This document shows positions 8,488 to 16,435 of a DNA stretch of 46,353 nucleotides, piece by piece (within the stretch, counting starts at the first letter, position 1; every line of letters begins with the position of its first letter). The notes beneath the pieces were generated by a model. It was not told the origin of the DNA and searched no databases. It worked only from the letters and a program-made list of their open reading frames with translations. Made by a program: the position numbers and the translations under genes. The DNA comes from Bacteroidales bacterium Bact_08 (GTDB lineage Bacteria > Bacteroidota > Bacteroidia > Bacteroidales > UBA932): positions 1 to 46,353 of the forward strand of contig LUYZ01000020.1 of the NCBI GenBank assembly GCA_001603425.1. The letters are read 5' to 3'.

Positions 8488-8517
8488 GAGGCCTGCTATT
8501 GTAGGTCTCTTTTTTTT
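8488..8517 (+). terminator. Intrinsic terminator of rplU-rpmA
   Basis: Stem GAGGCCTGC (8488-8496) with GTAGGTCTC (8501-8509), loop TATT, two G-T wobbles, then a run of eight T. It starts 24 bases after the rpmA stop. The TTG at 8499-8501 inside it is also correctly placed to be the -33 element of the next promoter. Confidence 0.85.
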
Positions 8518-8528
8518 GTATATCTTTG
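8499..8528 (+). promoter_or_regulatory. Promoter of candidate small RNA
   Basis: -33 TTG (8499-8501), 19-base spacer, -7 TATCTTTG (8521-8528). Expected start is near 8533-8535. No start codon follows at a useful distance; what follows is a structured region ending in a T-tract, so it probably drives an RNA gene. Confidence 0.65.
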
Positions 8529-8533
8529 TATTG

Positions 8534-8673
8534 ATTTTCAGATTAAGACATTATCTATGTCTTAAGGGGATATCTGGTAATCAACTGTATTAGAGGCAGT
8601 TCTCCTTATTCATGAGCATTATTAACAGATTTCTGTTATTTGATCTAACCCGACTGCCTCTTTTCTTTTTTTT
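8534..8673 (+). ncRNA. Candidate structured small RNA, about 140 nt, with own promoter and terminator
   Basis: Three clean helices lie between a promoter and a U-tract. (1) TTAAGACA 8543-8550 pairs with TGTCTTAA 8558-8565, loop of 7. (2) AGAGGCAGT 8592-8600 pairs with ACTGCCTCT 8653-8661 over 52 bases. (3) Inside it, TAACAG 8623-8628 pairs with CTGTTA 8633-8638, loop ATTT. Then comes TTTCTTTTTTTTT. The long outer helix closing a large, mostly unpaired bubble, with a T-tract at the end, is compatible with a 6S-like RNA, but I cannot assign the class by sequence. The alternative is a leader with attenuator for the lipoprotein gene starting at 8692 or 8722. Confidence 0.6.
8653..8673 (+). terminator. 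3' arm and T-tract ending the small RNA
   Basis: ACTGCCTCT closes the long outer helix and is followed directly by a T-rich run (TTTCTTTTTTTTT). The loop of the helix is unusually long for a terminator, so the RNA fold probably doubles as the termination signal. Confidence 0.5.
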
Positions 8674-8691
8674 TACTTTATACTTATTACC

Positions 8692-9603
8692 ATGGAATGT
8701 TCAAGAAATAGAGTTCCATTAATGCAGTTGCTGACAATAGTTGTTTTGTCGGGAACTTTTTTTTCATGTGCCCCATTGTCAAAGGGTCAGATGAAGGCTG
8801 TAACTGACTTTGCTACAGTTTGTGATAGTTTTAGTAAGTATCCATCTACACTTTTTATTGAGATGGCTAATGTAAGGTCTTCTAGAGGGATCTATTTTGC
8901 TAGCTCTTTATCTACCCCAGAGCTTAGGGTAGAGGAGTTAAACTCAATCTATTCGGCAATGGAGAAGGATATCTCTCTTGCCAAAAAGTGCAATATCTCT
9001 ATGGAGGTTATTGGGGGTTATTCAAGAGCGCTTAAGTTACTTGCAGGGGAGTCTAGGTGGAAAGATTCTGGAAGAGAGTTTAGGTCATTGGGTCGCTCTA
9101 TCGACTCTTTAGCTGCAAAGATAAATGCCTTTGATTTTATAGATGATGCTATTCCTCTTGGTTTTGGAAAGAGTGCTGGAAGGATTGTGGGTTATTCTAT
9201 GGAGATGTTCAAAAGGAGGGCTCAGGCAAGGGCTGTAAAGGATTTTGTCTCTCAAGGAGATACTTTGGTCTCTGTGGTTATAGGTTCTTTAGTTAAGGTA
9301 TTACGTTCTCAAGAGGTGACCTCTATGATAGAAAACGAAAGAAAGAGTCTAGAGCAAAACTATATCTCTTATCTAAAATCCGGTAATTCAGATGATAAGG
9401 GCTATCTAGCTTTAAAGAAAAGGGTGGAGTCTCTCTCTTATGCCAGAGGAGCTATTATCTCTTCGGCAAATCGTTTGATAAAGAGTCATAATAAGATTGC
9501 TCAAAGTATGCATAATGGTAGAGATTTTGACGAAATCTTTACAGATATTACCAATTTTCAGAAAGAGGTAAAGGTTTTAACTCAACTATTTAATTCTCTT
9601 TAA
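8692..9603 (+). CDS. Uncharacterised lipoprotein, helical
   Basis: Unrecognised family. The 303-residue frame opens MECSRNRVPLMQLLTIVV; an internal ATG at 8722 (MQLLTIVVLSG) would give a more ordinary lipoprotein signal with Cys in FFSCAP about residue 26 of the long form. The mature part is almost all predicted helix, rich in S, R, K and E, with no transmembrane segment after the signal (for example QEVTSMIENERKSLEQNY). It is probably an envelope-anchored helical bundle. It precedes a small coiled-coil gene by 46 bases on the same strand; the pair may work together, but nothing in the sequence shows how. Confidence 0.7.
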   Translation: MECSRNRVPLMQLLTIVVLSGTFFSCAPLSKGQMKAVTDFATVCDSFSKYPSTLFIEMANVRSSRGIYFASSLSTPELRVEELNSIYSAMEKDISLAKKCNISMEVIGGYSRALKLLAGESRWKDSGREFRSLGRSIDSLAAKINAFDFIDDAIPLGFGKSAGRIVGYSMEMFKRRAQARAVKDFVSQGDTLVSVVIGSLVKVLRSQEVTSMIENERKSLEQNYISYLKSGNSDDKGYLALKKRVESLSYARGAIISSANRLIKSHNKIAQSMHNGRDFDEIFTDITNFQKEVKVLTQLFNSL

Positions 9604-9636
9604 CTATTTAGAAGAAAAATTGTTATCTTAGTTGGA

Positions 9637-9644
9637 TAATTTTG
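9637..9644 (+). promoter_or_regulatory. Candidate -7 box (TAATTTTG) for the coiled-coil gene
   Basis: Fits TAnnTTTG and ends 5 bases before the ATG at 9650, which would make a leaderless or near-leaderless transcript. No -33 TTG lies at 19-20 bases (one is at 9620-9622, spacer 14). Confidence 0.4.
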
Positions 9645-9649
9645 TAATT

Positions 9650-9970
9650 ATGGAAGATCTAAAGCAAATTAGGGAGGCTCTTATTGTAGCAGAAAAATTG
9701 AGGTTTGAATCCACGAATCTCTCCAAGGAGCAACTTTCTGAATTGGAGCGTGCCTCTTTGGAGTTAAGAAAAAGAGAGCGTGAGATTATTTCTATTATGC
9801 AGGATAATGTTGTTAAGGCTGTTAAAGAGAGCTCTAAAGACATTGAGAATGTCATTAAATTAATGAGAAACAGAGCTATAAAAATGTCTAAATCGGCAAA
9901 ATCTGCCGAAAAAGTTAAAAAGGCTATCGACACAATAAGTGGGATAGCCTCTCAATTAAATAAACTATAA
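9650..9970 (+). CDS. Small coiled-coil protein of unknown function
   Basis: A 106-residue, highly charged protein starting MEDLKQIREAL. I chose ATG 9650 over the TTG at 9632, which lies before or within the -7 box. Nearly all of it is predicted amphipathic helix (KEQLSELERASLELRKRERE, then KAVKESSKDIENVIKLMRN), with no signal peptide, so it should be cytoplasmic. A TCGGCA/TGCCGA inverted repeat lies within the coding sequence at 9893-9909. It follows the lipoprotein gene and converges on the UDP-sugar dehydrogenase. No family recognised. Confidence 0.6.
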   Translation: MEDLKQIREALIVAEKLRFESTNLSKEQLSELERASLELRKREREIISIMQDNVVKAVKESSKDIENVIKLMRNRAIKMSKSAKSAEKVKKAIDTISGIASQLNKL

Positions 9971-10002
9971 TTATAGACTTATATTTTTTGAATAAGGTGT
10001 TT

Positions 10003-11292
10003 TTAAAGAGACCAATATCTAAGCTCTTTAATTACATCTTTGTATATTCCTCTGATGTCAACAACAAGCCCTTTTGGGTCTAGTAAATTTTTAAAGTCGT
10101 TTTCACTCATGTTAACATATTGTTGATGAGGAACGGCCATAATTACTGCATGATATTTACCTGCAGGAGTAGGTAGCAGCTTAATTCCATATTCATCTTC
10201 AACCATATGTGCGTCGGCTTTGTAGTCTACAACATCTACACTTACTCTATAGCTTTGTAGCTCCTTTACTATATCTACAACTTTTGAGTTTCTTATATCG
10301 GATACATTCTCTTTGTATGTTATCCCCATAACCAATACTCTAGCTCTTAAAAGAGGAAGATCGTTTGATAGGAGTTTTTTTACTGTCTGTTTTGCAACAT
10401 ATCCACCCATTGAGTCATTGACAAATCGTCCAGAGGCAATCATTTGCGGGTGATATTTAAGTTCTGCTGCTTTATGTACCATATAGTATGGATCTACTCC
10501 TATGCAATGCCCACCAACAAGCCCTGGTGTGTATGGTACAAAATTCCATTTTGTGGAGGCTGCCTTGATAACGTCGTATGTGTTGATCCCCATTCTGTTA
10601 AATAGGATTGAGAGCTCGTTCATTAGAGCAATATTTACGTCACGTTGAGTGTTCTCAATAATTTTTGCAGCTTCTGCAACTTTAATATCTGGTGCTCTGT
10701 GTACGCCTGCAGCTACAACAGTTTCGTATATTTTTGCAATCTGATCAAGAGACTCCTGATCGCAGGCAGATACTATTTTTGTTGTGTTTTTAAATGAGTG
10801 TTGAGTATCTCCTGGGTTGATTCTCTCTGGTGAGTAACCAACTTTAAAGTCTTTTCTGTATCTTAAATTAGATACTCTCTCTAGTAGGGGAACGCACTCC
10901 TCTGTTGTGCAGCCAGGATATACTGTAGATTCATAAATAACAAAATCTCCAGGTTTAATAGCGTTTGCAACACTTAGTGTAGCAGATAGCAATGGTCTTA
11001 GGTCTGGTTTATTGTATTTATCTATTGGAGTGGGTACTGCAATTATAAATAGAGAACAGTCGTTAATATCTTCTGAATTATGTGTAAATACTAGATCTCT
11101 TCCTTTAAACTCCTCTTCGGGAATCTCACCACTTGCATCTACTCCGTTTTGAAGTAATTTGACGTGTCTTTGATTTATGTCGTATCCTATAACGGAAAAG
11201 TGTTTGGAAAACTCAAGAGCCAATGGTAACCCTACATATCCCAGACCTATTACGGCCATTTTGTTTTTCTTGGAGATCAGTTGATTATACAT
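10003..11292 (-). CDS. UDP-N-acetyl-hexosamine (nucleotide sugar) 6-dehydrogenase, WbpO/TviB type
   Basis: NAD-dependent four-electron oxidation of a UDP-sugar to the uronic acid, feeding capsule or O-antigen synthesis. Of 429 residues, the N-terminal Rossmann domain has MAVIGLGYVGLPLALEF. The middle has ESTVYPGCTTEE and SPERINPGD, the catalytic motif GGHCIGVDPYYM (Cys near residue 260) lies next, and the C-terminal nucleotide-sugar domain has GITYKENVSDIRNSK. The spacing fits the Vi/WbpO branch (UDP-GlcNAc or UDP-GalNAc) better than UDP-glucose dehydrogenase, but the substrate is not certain. It is divergent from upxY, with paired TAnnTTTG boxes between them. No other sugar genes adjoin it. 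Confidence 0.9.
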   Translation of the reverse strand: MYNQLISKKNKMAVIGLGYVGLPLALEFSKHFSVIGYDINQRHVKLLQNGVDASGEIPEEEFKGRDLVFTHNSEDINDCSLFIIAVPTPIDKYNKPDLRPLLSATLSVANAIKPGDFVIYESTVYPGCTTEECVPLLERVSNLRYRKDFKVGYSPERINPGDTQHSFKNTTKIVSACDQESLDQIAKIYETVVAAGVHRAPDIKVAEAAKIIENTQRDVNIALMNELSILFNRMGINTYDVIKAASTKWNFVPYTPGLVGGHCIGVDPYYMVHKAAELKYHPQMIASGRFVNDSMGGYVAKQTVKKLLSNDLPLLRARVLVMGITYKENVSDIRNSKVVDIVKELQSYRVSVDVVDYKADAHMVEDEYGIKLLPTPAGKYHAVIMAVPHQQYVNMSENDFKNLLDPKGLVVDIRGIYKDVIKELRYWSL

Positions 11293-11350
11293 AAATAAAT
11301 CTATTTCTGTTAATTCTTTATTATAGCCTCTGTTTCAAAGAGGGTGATTG

Positions 11351-11358
11351 CAAATATA
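11351..11358 (-). promoter_or_regulatory. -7 box (TATATTTG) for the UDP-sugar dehydrogenase
   Basis: The minus strand reads TATATTTG, about 58 bases before the ATG at 11292. Its partner on the plus strand at 11381-11388 has the same sequence, so the two genes have closely set divergent promoters. Confidence 0.5.
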
Positions 11359-11380
11359 ATAGATTTTGGCTTATTTTCTC

Positions 11381-11388
11381 TATATTTG
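11381..11388 (+). promoter_or_regulatory. -7 box (TATATTTG) for upxY
   Basis: Exact TAnnTTTG, 33 bases before ATG 11422. It argues against the in-frame upstream start at 11344, which would lie before the promoter. No clear -33 TTG at standard spacing. Confidence 0.55.
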
Positions 11389-11421
11389 TGTCAGTATATT
11401 ACGCTCTTTTTAAAAATATTT

Positions 11422-11898
11422 ATGAGTTGGTTTGTTCTTTATACTGCAGCTAGAGCAGAGAAAAAAGTTAGAGATAGGGTTGCCGAAATTGGATACGAAG
11501 TTTTTTTACCCATTCACAAAGTTAAAAGAAAGTGGAGTGACAGAATTAAGGTTGTGGAGCAGCCTCTGTTTAGCTCCTATGTTTTTGTAGATTGTCCAGA
11601 GCATAAGCTAAGAGATTTGCTATTGATTTATGGTGTGTCTAAAATTGTCTTTTATCTTGGTAAGCCTGCTGTGGTTAAGGATTCCGAGATTGAGGCCATA
11701 AAGGAGTTTTTAGATATAGCGGTCAATAGAGAGTTGATCACAAATGGAGATGAGGTAGAGATTATATGCGGTCCTTTTGTAAAAAAGAGAGCAACTGTTC
11801 TTAATGTTACAGAAAAGGCAGCCTACCTGTTTTTAGAGGAGTTGGGTGCTAAAATTTGTGTATCTTTGCAAAATATAGATAAATTACAAACAAAATAG
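11422..11898 (+). CDS. UpxY/LoaP-type NusG-family transcription antiterminator
   Basis: NusG paralogue that binds RNA polymerase and promotes read-through of selected long operons, classically capsule loci. From ATG 11422 it is 158 residues starting MSWFVLYTAARAEKKVRDRV, the typical NGN-domain start. Then come EVFLPIHKVKRKWSDRIKVVEQPLFSSYVFV (split here by its pattern: F-L-P...W-S-D-R...P-L-F-S-S-Y-V-F-V) and a C-terminal KOW-like region with GDEVEIICGPF. It is divergent from a UDP-sugar dehydrogenase but followed at once by DUF4290-murA-ftsK rather than capsule genes, so its target operon may be this one or lie elsewhere. Confidence 0.88.
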   Translation: MSWFVLYTAARAEKKVRDRVAEIGYEVFLPIHKVKRKWSDRIKVVEQPLFSSYVFVDCPEHKLRDLLLIYGVSKIVFYLGKPAVVKDSEIEAIKEFLDIAVNRELITNGDEVEIICGPFVKKRATVLNVTEKAAYLFLEELGAKICVSLQNIDKLQTK

Positions 11899-12552
11899 AT
11901 GGATTATAATACACAAAGGTCAAAATTGATTATGCCTGAGTATGGAAGGCATGTTCAGAAGATGATAGAGTATGTTAAGGATATTCCCCAAAAGGAGAAG
12001 AGAAATCAGCAGATAAATGCTGTTGTTGGGGTAATGGGTGTTCTTAATCCTCAACTTAGAGATCTTAACGATTTTCGTCACAAATTGTGGGATCATGTTC
12101 AAATTATTGCCGATTTTGATATTGACATTGACTCTCCATATCCCACTCCAACAAAAGAGACTTTCTCTACAGCTCCAAATCCAATACCTCTGGATAAGTC
12201 ACCTTTAAAGGCTGTGCATTATGGCAGAAATATTCAGAATATGATCAAAATGATTTCGGAAAAACCAGAAGGTGAGGCAAAAGATGGGATGATAATGGTT
12301 TTGGCCAACTATATGCGTCAACAGTATCTGATATGGAATAAAGATACTGTAACTCAAGAGATTATTTTTAGAGATATAGAGAGTTTATCAGATGGTAAAA
12401 TTAAAGTTCCAGAGAATTTTCAACTATCTACTGTTCAATCCTCTGCTCATGGTCATACACAGGGTCATACTCATGGGCATCAGTCTCAACAGTCTAAGCC
12501 ACATTTTAGACAAAACAAAAGAAAACCAAACAAACAGAATAAAAGAAAATAG
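11899..12552 (+). CDS. DUF4290 family protein with His-rich basic tail
   Basis: A 217-residue cytoplasmic protein matching the Bacteroidota DUF4290 pattern: start DYNTQRSKLIMPEYGRHVQK, then NAVVGVMGVLNPQLRDL, and a second similar half with HYGRNIQNMIKM, which suggests an internal duplication. No biochemical role is known to me. It starts directly after the upxY stop and precedes murA by 9 bases, a common pairing in this phylum. The last 35 residues are a low-complexity tail, first His-rich (HGHTQGHTHGHQ) then Lys/Asn/Arg-rich, which could bind metal or nucleic acid. Confidence 0.85.
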   Translation: MDYNTQRSKLIMPEYGRHVQKMIEYVKDIPQKEKRNQQINAVVGVMGVLNPQLRDLNDFRHKLWDHVQIIADFDIDIDSPYPTPTKETFSTAPNPIPLDKSPLKAVHYGRNIQNMIKMISEKPEGEAKDGMIMVLANYMRQQYLIWNKDTVTQEIIFRDIESLSDGKIKVPENFQLSTVQSSAHGHTQGHTHGHQSQQSKPHFRQNKRKPNKQNKRK

Positions 12553-12561
12553 AGAAGTGTT

Positions 12562-13899
12562 ATGGGAGCTTTTAGAGTACATGGAGGCTTACGTTTAAAA
12601 GGAGAGATCACTCCTCAAGGAGCAAAAAATGAGGCACTGCAGGTTATATCGGCAGTTCTTCTCTCTCAAAAACGTATTGTTATTCACAATATACCAGATA
12701 TTATTGATGTTAAACGCCTTATTGAGCTATTGCAAAGATTGGGTGTTATAGTTGAGTATCTAGGAGTTTGTGGTAAAGATCATGGATGTATCTCTCACTC
12801 CTATGCATTTTATGCAAAAGATATCGATACAAATTTTATTTTATCGCAGGAGTTCTGTTCTCTCTCATCTTCTCTTAGAGGGTCGGTGATGCTTGTTGGA
12901 CCTCTTTTGGCTAGGTTTGGTTTTGCAATGATGCCTAAGCCTGGTGGAGATAAAATAGGACGCAGAAGATTAGATACTCACCTTGTGGGGTTGTGTAAAT
13001 TGGGTGCAGAGCTCAATTTTGTTAATGGTTGTGGTTATGAGTTAAAGAGTAAGGGGGGGCTAAAGGGGTGCTATATGTTGTTGGATGAGGCCTCTGTTAC
13101 TGGTACAGCCAATATTGTTATGGCTGCTGTTTTAGCAAAAGGTCAAACCACAATTTATAATGCTGCATGTGAACCATATGTTCAACAACTCTGTTCTCTT
13201 TTAAATAAAATGGGAGCAGATATTTCGGGTGTTGGCTCCAATCTGTTAACAATAAATGGGGTTGACTCTTTGGACCATTCGGCAGAACACACTATTTTGC
13301 CAGATATGATAGAGATTGGTAGTTTTATTGGTATGGCAGCAATGACAGCTAGTGAGATTACTATAAAAAATGTATCATACAATATGTTAGGTATTATTCC
13401 AGACCAATTTAGGCGTTTGGGTATTACCATAGAGAGGAGAGGAGATGATATCTATATTCCCACACATGAAAATTATGAGATTGAGAGTTTTTTAGATGGT
13501 TCTATTATGACCATTGCCGATGCAACTTGGCCTGGTTTAACTCCCGATCTTCTATCTGTATTTCTTGTTGTAGCTACTCAAGCAAAAGGATCTGTGTTGA
13601 TTCATCAAAAGATGTTTGAGAGTAGGCTCTTTTTTGTGGATAAGCTTATTGATATGGGGGCACAGATAATTCTTTGTGATCCGCATAGAGCAACAATTAT
13701 TGGACATAATAGAGATTTTCAGCTCAAATCTACTAGAATGGTTTCACCAGACATTAGGGCTGGAATTGCACTGTTGATTGCTGCAATGAGTGCAACTGGA
13801 GTGAGTGTTATTGAGAATATCGAGCAGATAGACAGGGGTTATCAGAATATAGATACAAGGTTGAATGCTCTAGGAGCTAAGATAGAGAGGATAAACTAG
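12562..13899 (+). CDS. murA: UDP-N-acetylglucosamine 1-carboxyvinyltransferase
   Basis: First committed step of peptidoglycan synthesis: transfers enolpyruvate from PEP to UDP-GlcNAc. Of 445 residues, Lys22-Asn23 are in QGAKNEALQ, and LRGSVMLVGPLLARFG and TILPDMIEIGSFIG are characteristic. The active-site loop reads PGGDKIGRRRLDTH: Asp130 stands where E. coli has Cys115. That Cys-to-Asp change is known to give fosfomycin resistance in other bacteria without loss of activity. It lies between DUF4290 and ftsK, 8 bases before the latter, in one unit started at upxY. Confidence 0.97.
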   Translation: MGAFRVHGGLRLKGEITPQGAKNEALQVISAVLLSQKRIVIHNIPDIIDVKRLIELLQRLGVIVEYLGVCGKDHGCISHSYAFYAKDIDTNFILSQEFCSLSSSLRGSVMLVGPLLARFGFAMMPKPGGDKIGRRRLDTHLVGLCKLGAELNFVNGCGYELKSKGGLKGCYMLLDEASVTGTANIVMAAVLAKGQTTIYNAACEPYVQQLCSLLNKMGADISGVGSNLLTINGVDSLDHSAEHTILPDMIEIGSFIGMAAMTASEITIKNVSYNMLGIIPDQFRRLGITIERRGDDIYIPTHENYEIESFLDGSIMTIADATWPGLTPDLLSVFLVVATQAKGSVLIHQKMFESRLFFVDKLIDMGAQIILCDPHRATIIGHNRDFQLKSTRMVSPDIRAGIALLIAAMSATGVSVIENIEQIDRGYQNIDTRLNALGAKIERIN

Positions 13900-13907
13900 T
13901 TATTGTA

Positions 13908-16406
13908 ATGGCAAAAAAGAAGACCAAAAATATAGATCCAGAGATTGCACCGTTGCCAAAAAAATCCGAGATAATTAGATTATTATCTGGGCTTTTCTTT
14001 TTTGGTATGGCTCTTTATACTTTTGTGGCCCTACTTTCATACCTATTTACTTGGGCACAAGATCAGTCTATATTGCATAAGGGTGATATTTGGACAACAA
14101 TTGTGGATGCCGAGAATGATGGTGGTATGATTGGGTTTCTTTGGGCAAATTTTCTTTTTTCTAAGCTTTTTGGTTTAGGTGCTTTTATTATCCCTTTCTT
14201 TTTTGCTTCATTGTCGCTGTTTTTTCTCAAATTAAAGAGAGTTAATCTGGTAAAGGTTTTTTATGTAACCATATATGGTGCAATAATATTATCGGTGCTC
14301 TTTTCATTTATCTTTGGGTTTACAAAATTTGACGATTGGTTTGGTAGTGGAGTAGGGGGCTCTTATGGTTATCATGTTAATAATTGGTTGGTAGCTATGC
14401 TTGGTCCTATTGGTGCAGGTTCTTTAATCTTTGTTCTTTTTATCGGTTGGTTGATAATAGTTAATAGGCGTGTTTTAATTAAGATAAATGGGGCTATTGT
14501 GTCGTTATATAATAAGATTAGTTTGCCTAGAAAGAGGGAGAAAGTGGTTGAGAAAAAGGTGGATGATAGTGCTGAAGCAAATAGTGCCGTTGTAGGTGAT
14601 AATAGTGCAGATGAAAAGTTAGAAGATAGTTTGGAAGAGGAGGTTATAACAACTTCATTGAGTTCAGATGTGAACATGGATGAGGTTAAGAGTAAACTAT
14701 CGGCAGAGCCAACGTTTGAGATTATAGATTATTCTCAGCAAGAGAGTATAGAACATAATGATGATGCCAATTTAGCAGGTGATGTGTTACAAACAGAGGA
14801 GCTGCCTAAGATTGAAGTAGTAGACGATGATTCCCAGTTAGATTCAGAGGATGTTGAACTAAGGAATCTTCCTAAAGAGAGCCTAGATGCTCTTTTTGAT
14901 CCTCGTCTAGATCTTTCTCATTACAAAGCTCCTTCACTTGCTTTATTGGACGATTATAAGGATAGTATTTATAAGGTTCCTCACGATGAGCTAGAGAAGA
15001 ACAATCGTAAGATTGTAAAGACTCTAAACGACTATAAGATCACTATTGAGAGAATATTTGCAAGAACAGGTCCTACGGTTACTCTTTATGAAATTGTTCC
15101 AAGTGCTGGAATTCGTATATCGCAGATAAAGAGATTAGAAGATGATATTGCACTCTCTCTTGCTGCTAGAGGTGTTAGGATTATTGCTCCAATTCCTGGT
15201 ACTAATACTGTGGGTATTGAAGTGGCTAATGATAAGCCTAGTATTGTTCCAATGAAGTCTGTTCTGGAGGATCCTAAATTTAGAAACTCTTCGTTTGATT
15301 TGCCAATTGTTCTTGGCCGTACAATTTCTAATGAGGCAATGACTTTTGATTTGGCAAAGATGCCTCACTTGCTTGTAGCAGGGGCTACTGGTCAAGGTAA
15401 GTCAGTTGGACTAAATGCTATAATTACCTCTCTTTTATATACAAAACACCCGTCTGAGGTTAAATTTGTTTTAATAGATCCCAAAAAAGTGGAGTTGTCT
15501 CTATATTCTAAATTGGAGAGACATTTTTTGGCTAAGCTTCCAGATAGCGAAGATGCTATTATCACAGATACTCAAAAAGTAATTTATACTCTAAAATCGC
15601 TTACTCTAGAGATGGACTCTAGGTACGATCTGCTTAAGGCTGCTCAAGTGAGAAATGTTAAGGAGTATAACGAAAAGTTTTTAAATAGAAGGCTTAATCC
15701 TCTCAAAGGGCACAAGTATATGAACTATATTGTTGTTATTATAGATGAGTTTGCCGATTTACTAATGACTGCAGGTAGGGAGATAGAGGAGCCTATTGTG
15801 AGGTTAGCTCAGCTTGCTAGGGCTATTGGTATCCATTTGGTTATTGCTACTCAGCGTCCAACAACAAATGTTATTACAGGTCTAATTAAGGCCAACTTCC
15901 CTGCAAGGATAGCATTTAGAGTTATCTCTAATATAGACTCTAGAACAATCTTAGAGACAACTGGTGCAAATCAACTTGTTGGTAGAGGAGATATGTTAGT
16001 GTCATTATCTGGTGAGTTAACCAGAGTACAGTGTGCTTTTGTAGATACTGCAGAGGTGGAGAGAGTAACAGATTTTATTGCTAATCAACAGGGTTATGCT
16101 ACGGCACACTATTTGCCAGAATATAATGGAGAGGATGGTGGGGCTTTATCGGCAAATGAGGTTGATCTCTCTAAGAGAGATAAACTTTTTGAAGAGGCTG
16201 CAAGGTTAATAGTTCAGTATCAGCAGGGTTCTACCTCTTTTATTCAGAGAAGGCTCAATTTGGGTTATAATAGAGCCGGAAGAATAATGGATCAGTTACA
16301 TCAGGCTGGAATTGTTGGGCCGCAAGATGGTAGTAAACCTAGAGAGTTATATATTACAGATATGATTTCTCTTGAGAATATGTTAAAGAGTTTAGATCAT
16401 AGATAG
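13908..16406 (+). CDS. ftsK: DNA translocase FtsK/SpoIIIE
   Basis: Septum-anchored double-stranded DNA pump for chromosome segregation and dimer resolution. It has 832 residues, with four transmembrane segments in the first 200 or so and an acidic linker at about 210-310. The alpha/beta motor domain has Walker A GATGQGKSVGLNA (about 491-503) and Walker B VVIIDEFADLLM (about 607-618), followed by the IHLVIATQRPTTNVITG stretch. A C-terminal gamma winged helix (SFIQRRLNLGYNRAGRIMDQ) follows, which in other bacteria reads polar DNA words. It is relevant to the strand-biased ATCGGCA word found across this window. Nothing is truncated. Confidence 0.97.
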   Translation: MAKKKTKNIDPEIAPLPKKSEIIRLLSGLFFFGMALYTFVALLSYLFTWAQDQSILHKGDIWTTIVDAENDGGMIGFLWANFLFSKLFGLGAFIIPFFFASLSLFFLKLKRVNLVKVFYVTIYGAIILSVLFSFIFGFTKFDDWFGSGVGGSYGYHVNNWLVAMLGPIGAGSLIFVLFIGWLIIVNRRVLIKINGAIVSLYNKISLPRKREKVVEKKVDDSAEANSAVVGDNSADEKLEDSLEEEVITTSLSSDVNMDEVKSKLSAEPTFEIIDYSQQESIEHNDDANLAGDVLQTEELPKIEVVDDDSQLDSEDVELRNLPKESLDALFDPRLDLSHYKAPSLALLDDYKDSIYKVPHDELEKNNRKIVKTLNDYKITIERIFARTGPTVTLYEIVPSAGIRISQIKRLEDDIALSLAARGVRIIAPIPGTNTVGIEVANDKPSIVPMKSVLEDPKFRNSSFDLPIVLGRTISNEAMTFDLAKMPHLLVAGATGQGKSVGLNAIITSLLYTKHPSEVKFVLIDPKKVELSLYSKLERHFLAKLPDSEDAIITDTQKVIYTLKSLTLEMDSRYDLLKAAQVRNVKEYNEKFLNRRLNPLKGHKYMNYIVVIIDEFADLLMTAGREIEEPIVRLAQLARAIGIHLVIATQRPTTNVITGLIKANFPARIAFRVISNIDSRTILETTGANQLVGRGDMLVSLSGELTRVQCAFVDTAEVERVTDFIANQQGYATAHYLPEYNGEDGGALSANEVDLSKRDKLFEEAARLIVQYQQGSTSFIQRRLNLGYNRAGRIMDQLHQAGIVGPQDGSKPRELYITDMISLENMLKSLDHR

Positions 16407-16435
16407 GGGATAATTTATTTTAATACACATTTTTT

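Noticed and set aside
9628-9933. 101-codon minus-strand frame opposite the coiled-coil gene
   Set aside because: Shadow of the plus-strand gene; its Leu/Ser-rich translation is the usual complement of Glu/Lys-rich coding DNA.
9965-9976. CTATAATTATAG palindrome at the end of the coiled-coil gene as a terminator
   Set aside because: It has no loop, is all but AT-only, and the T-run starts several bases later; termination here is not convincing.
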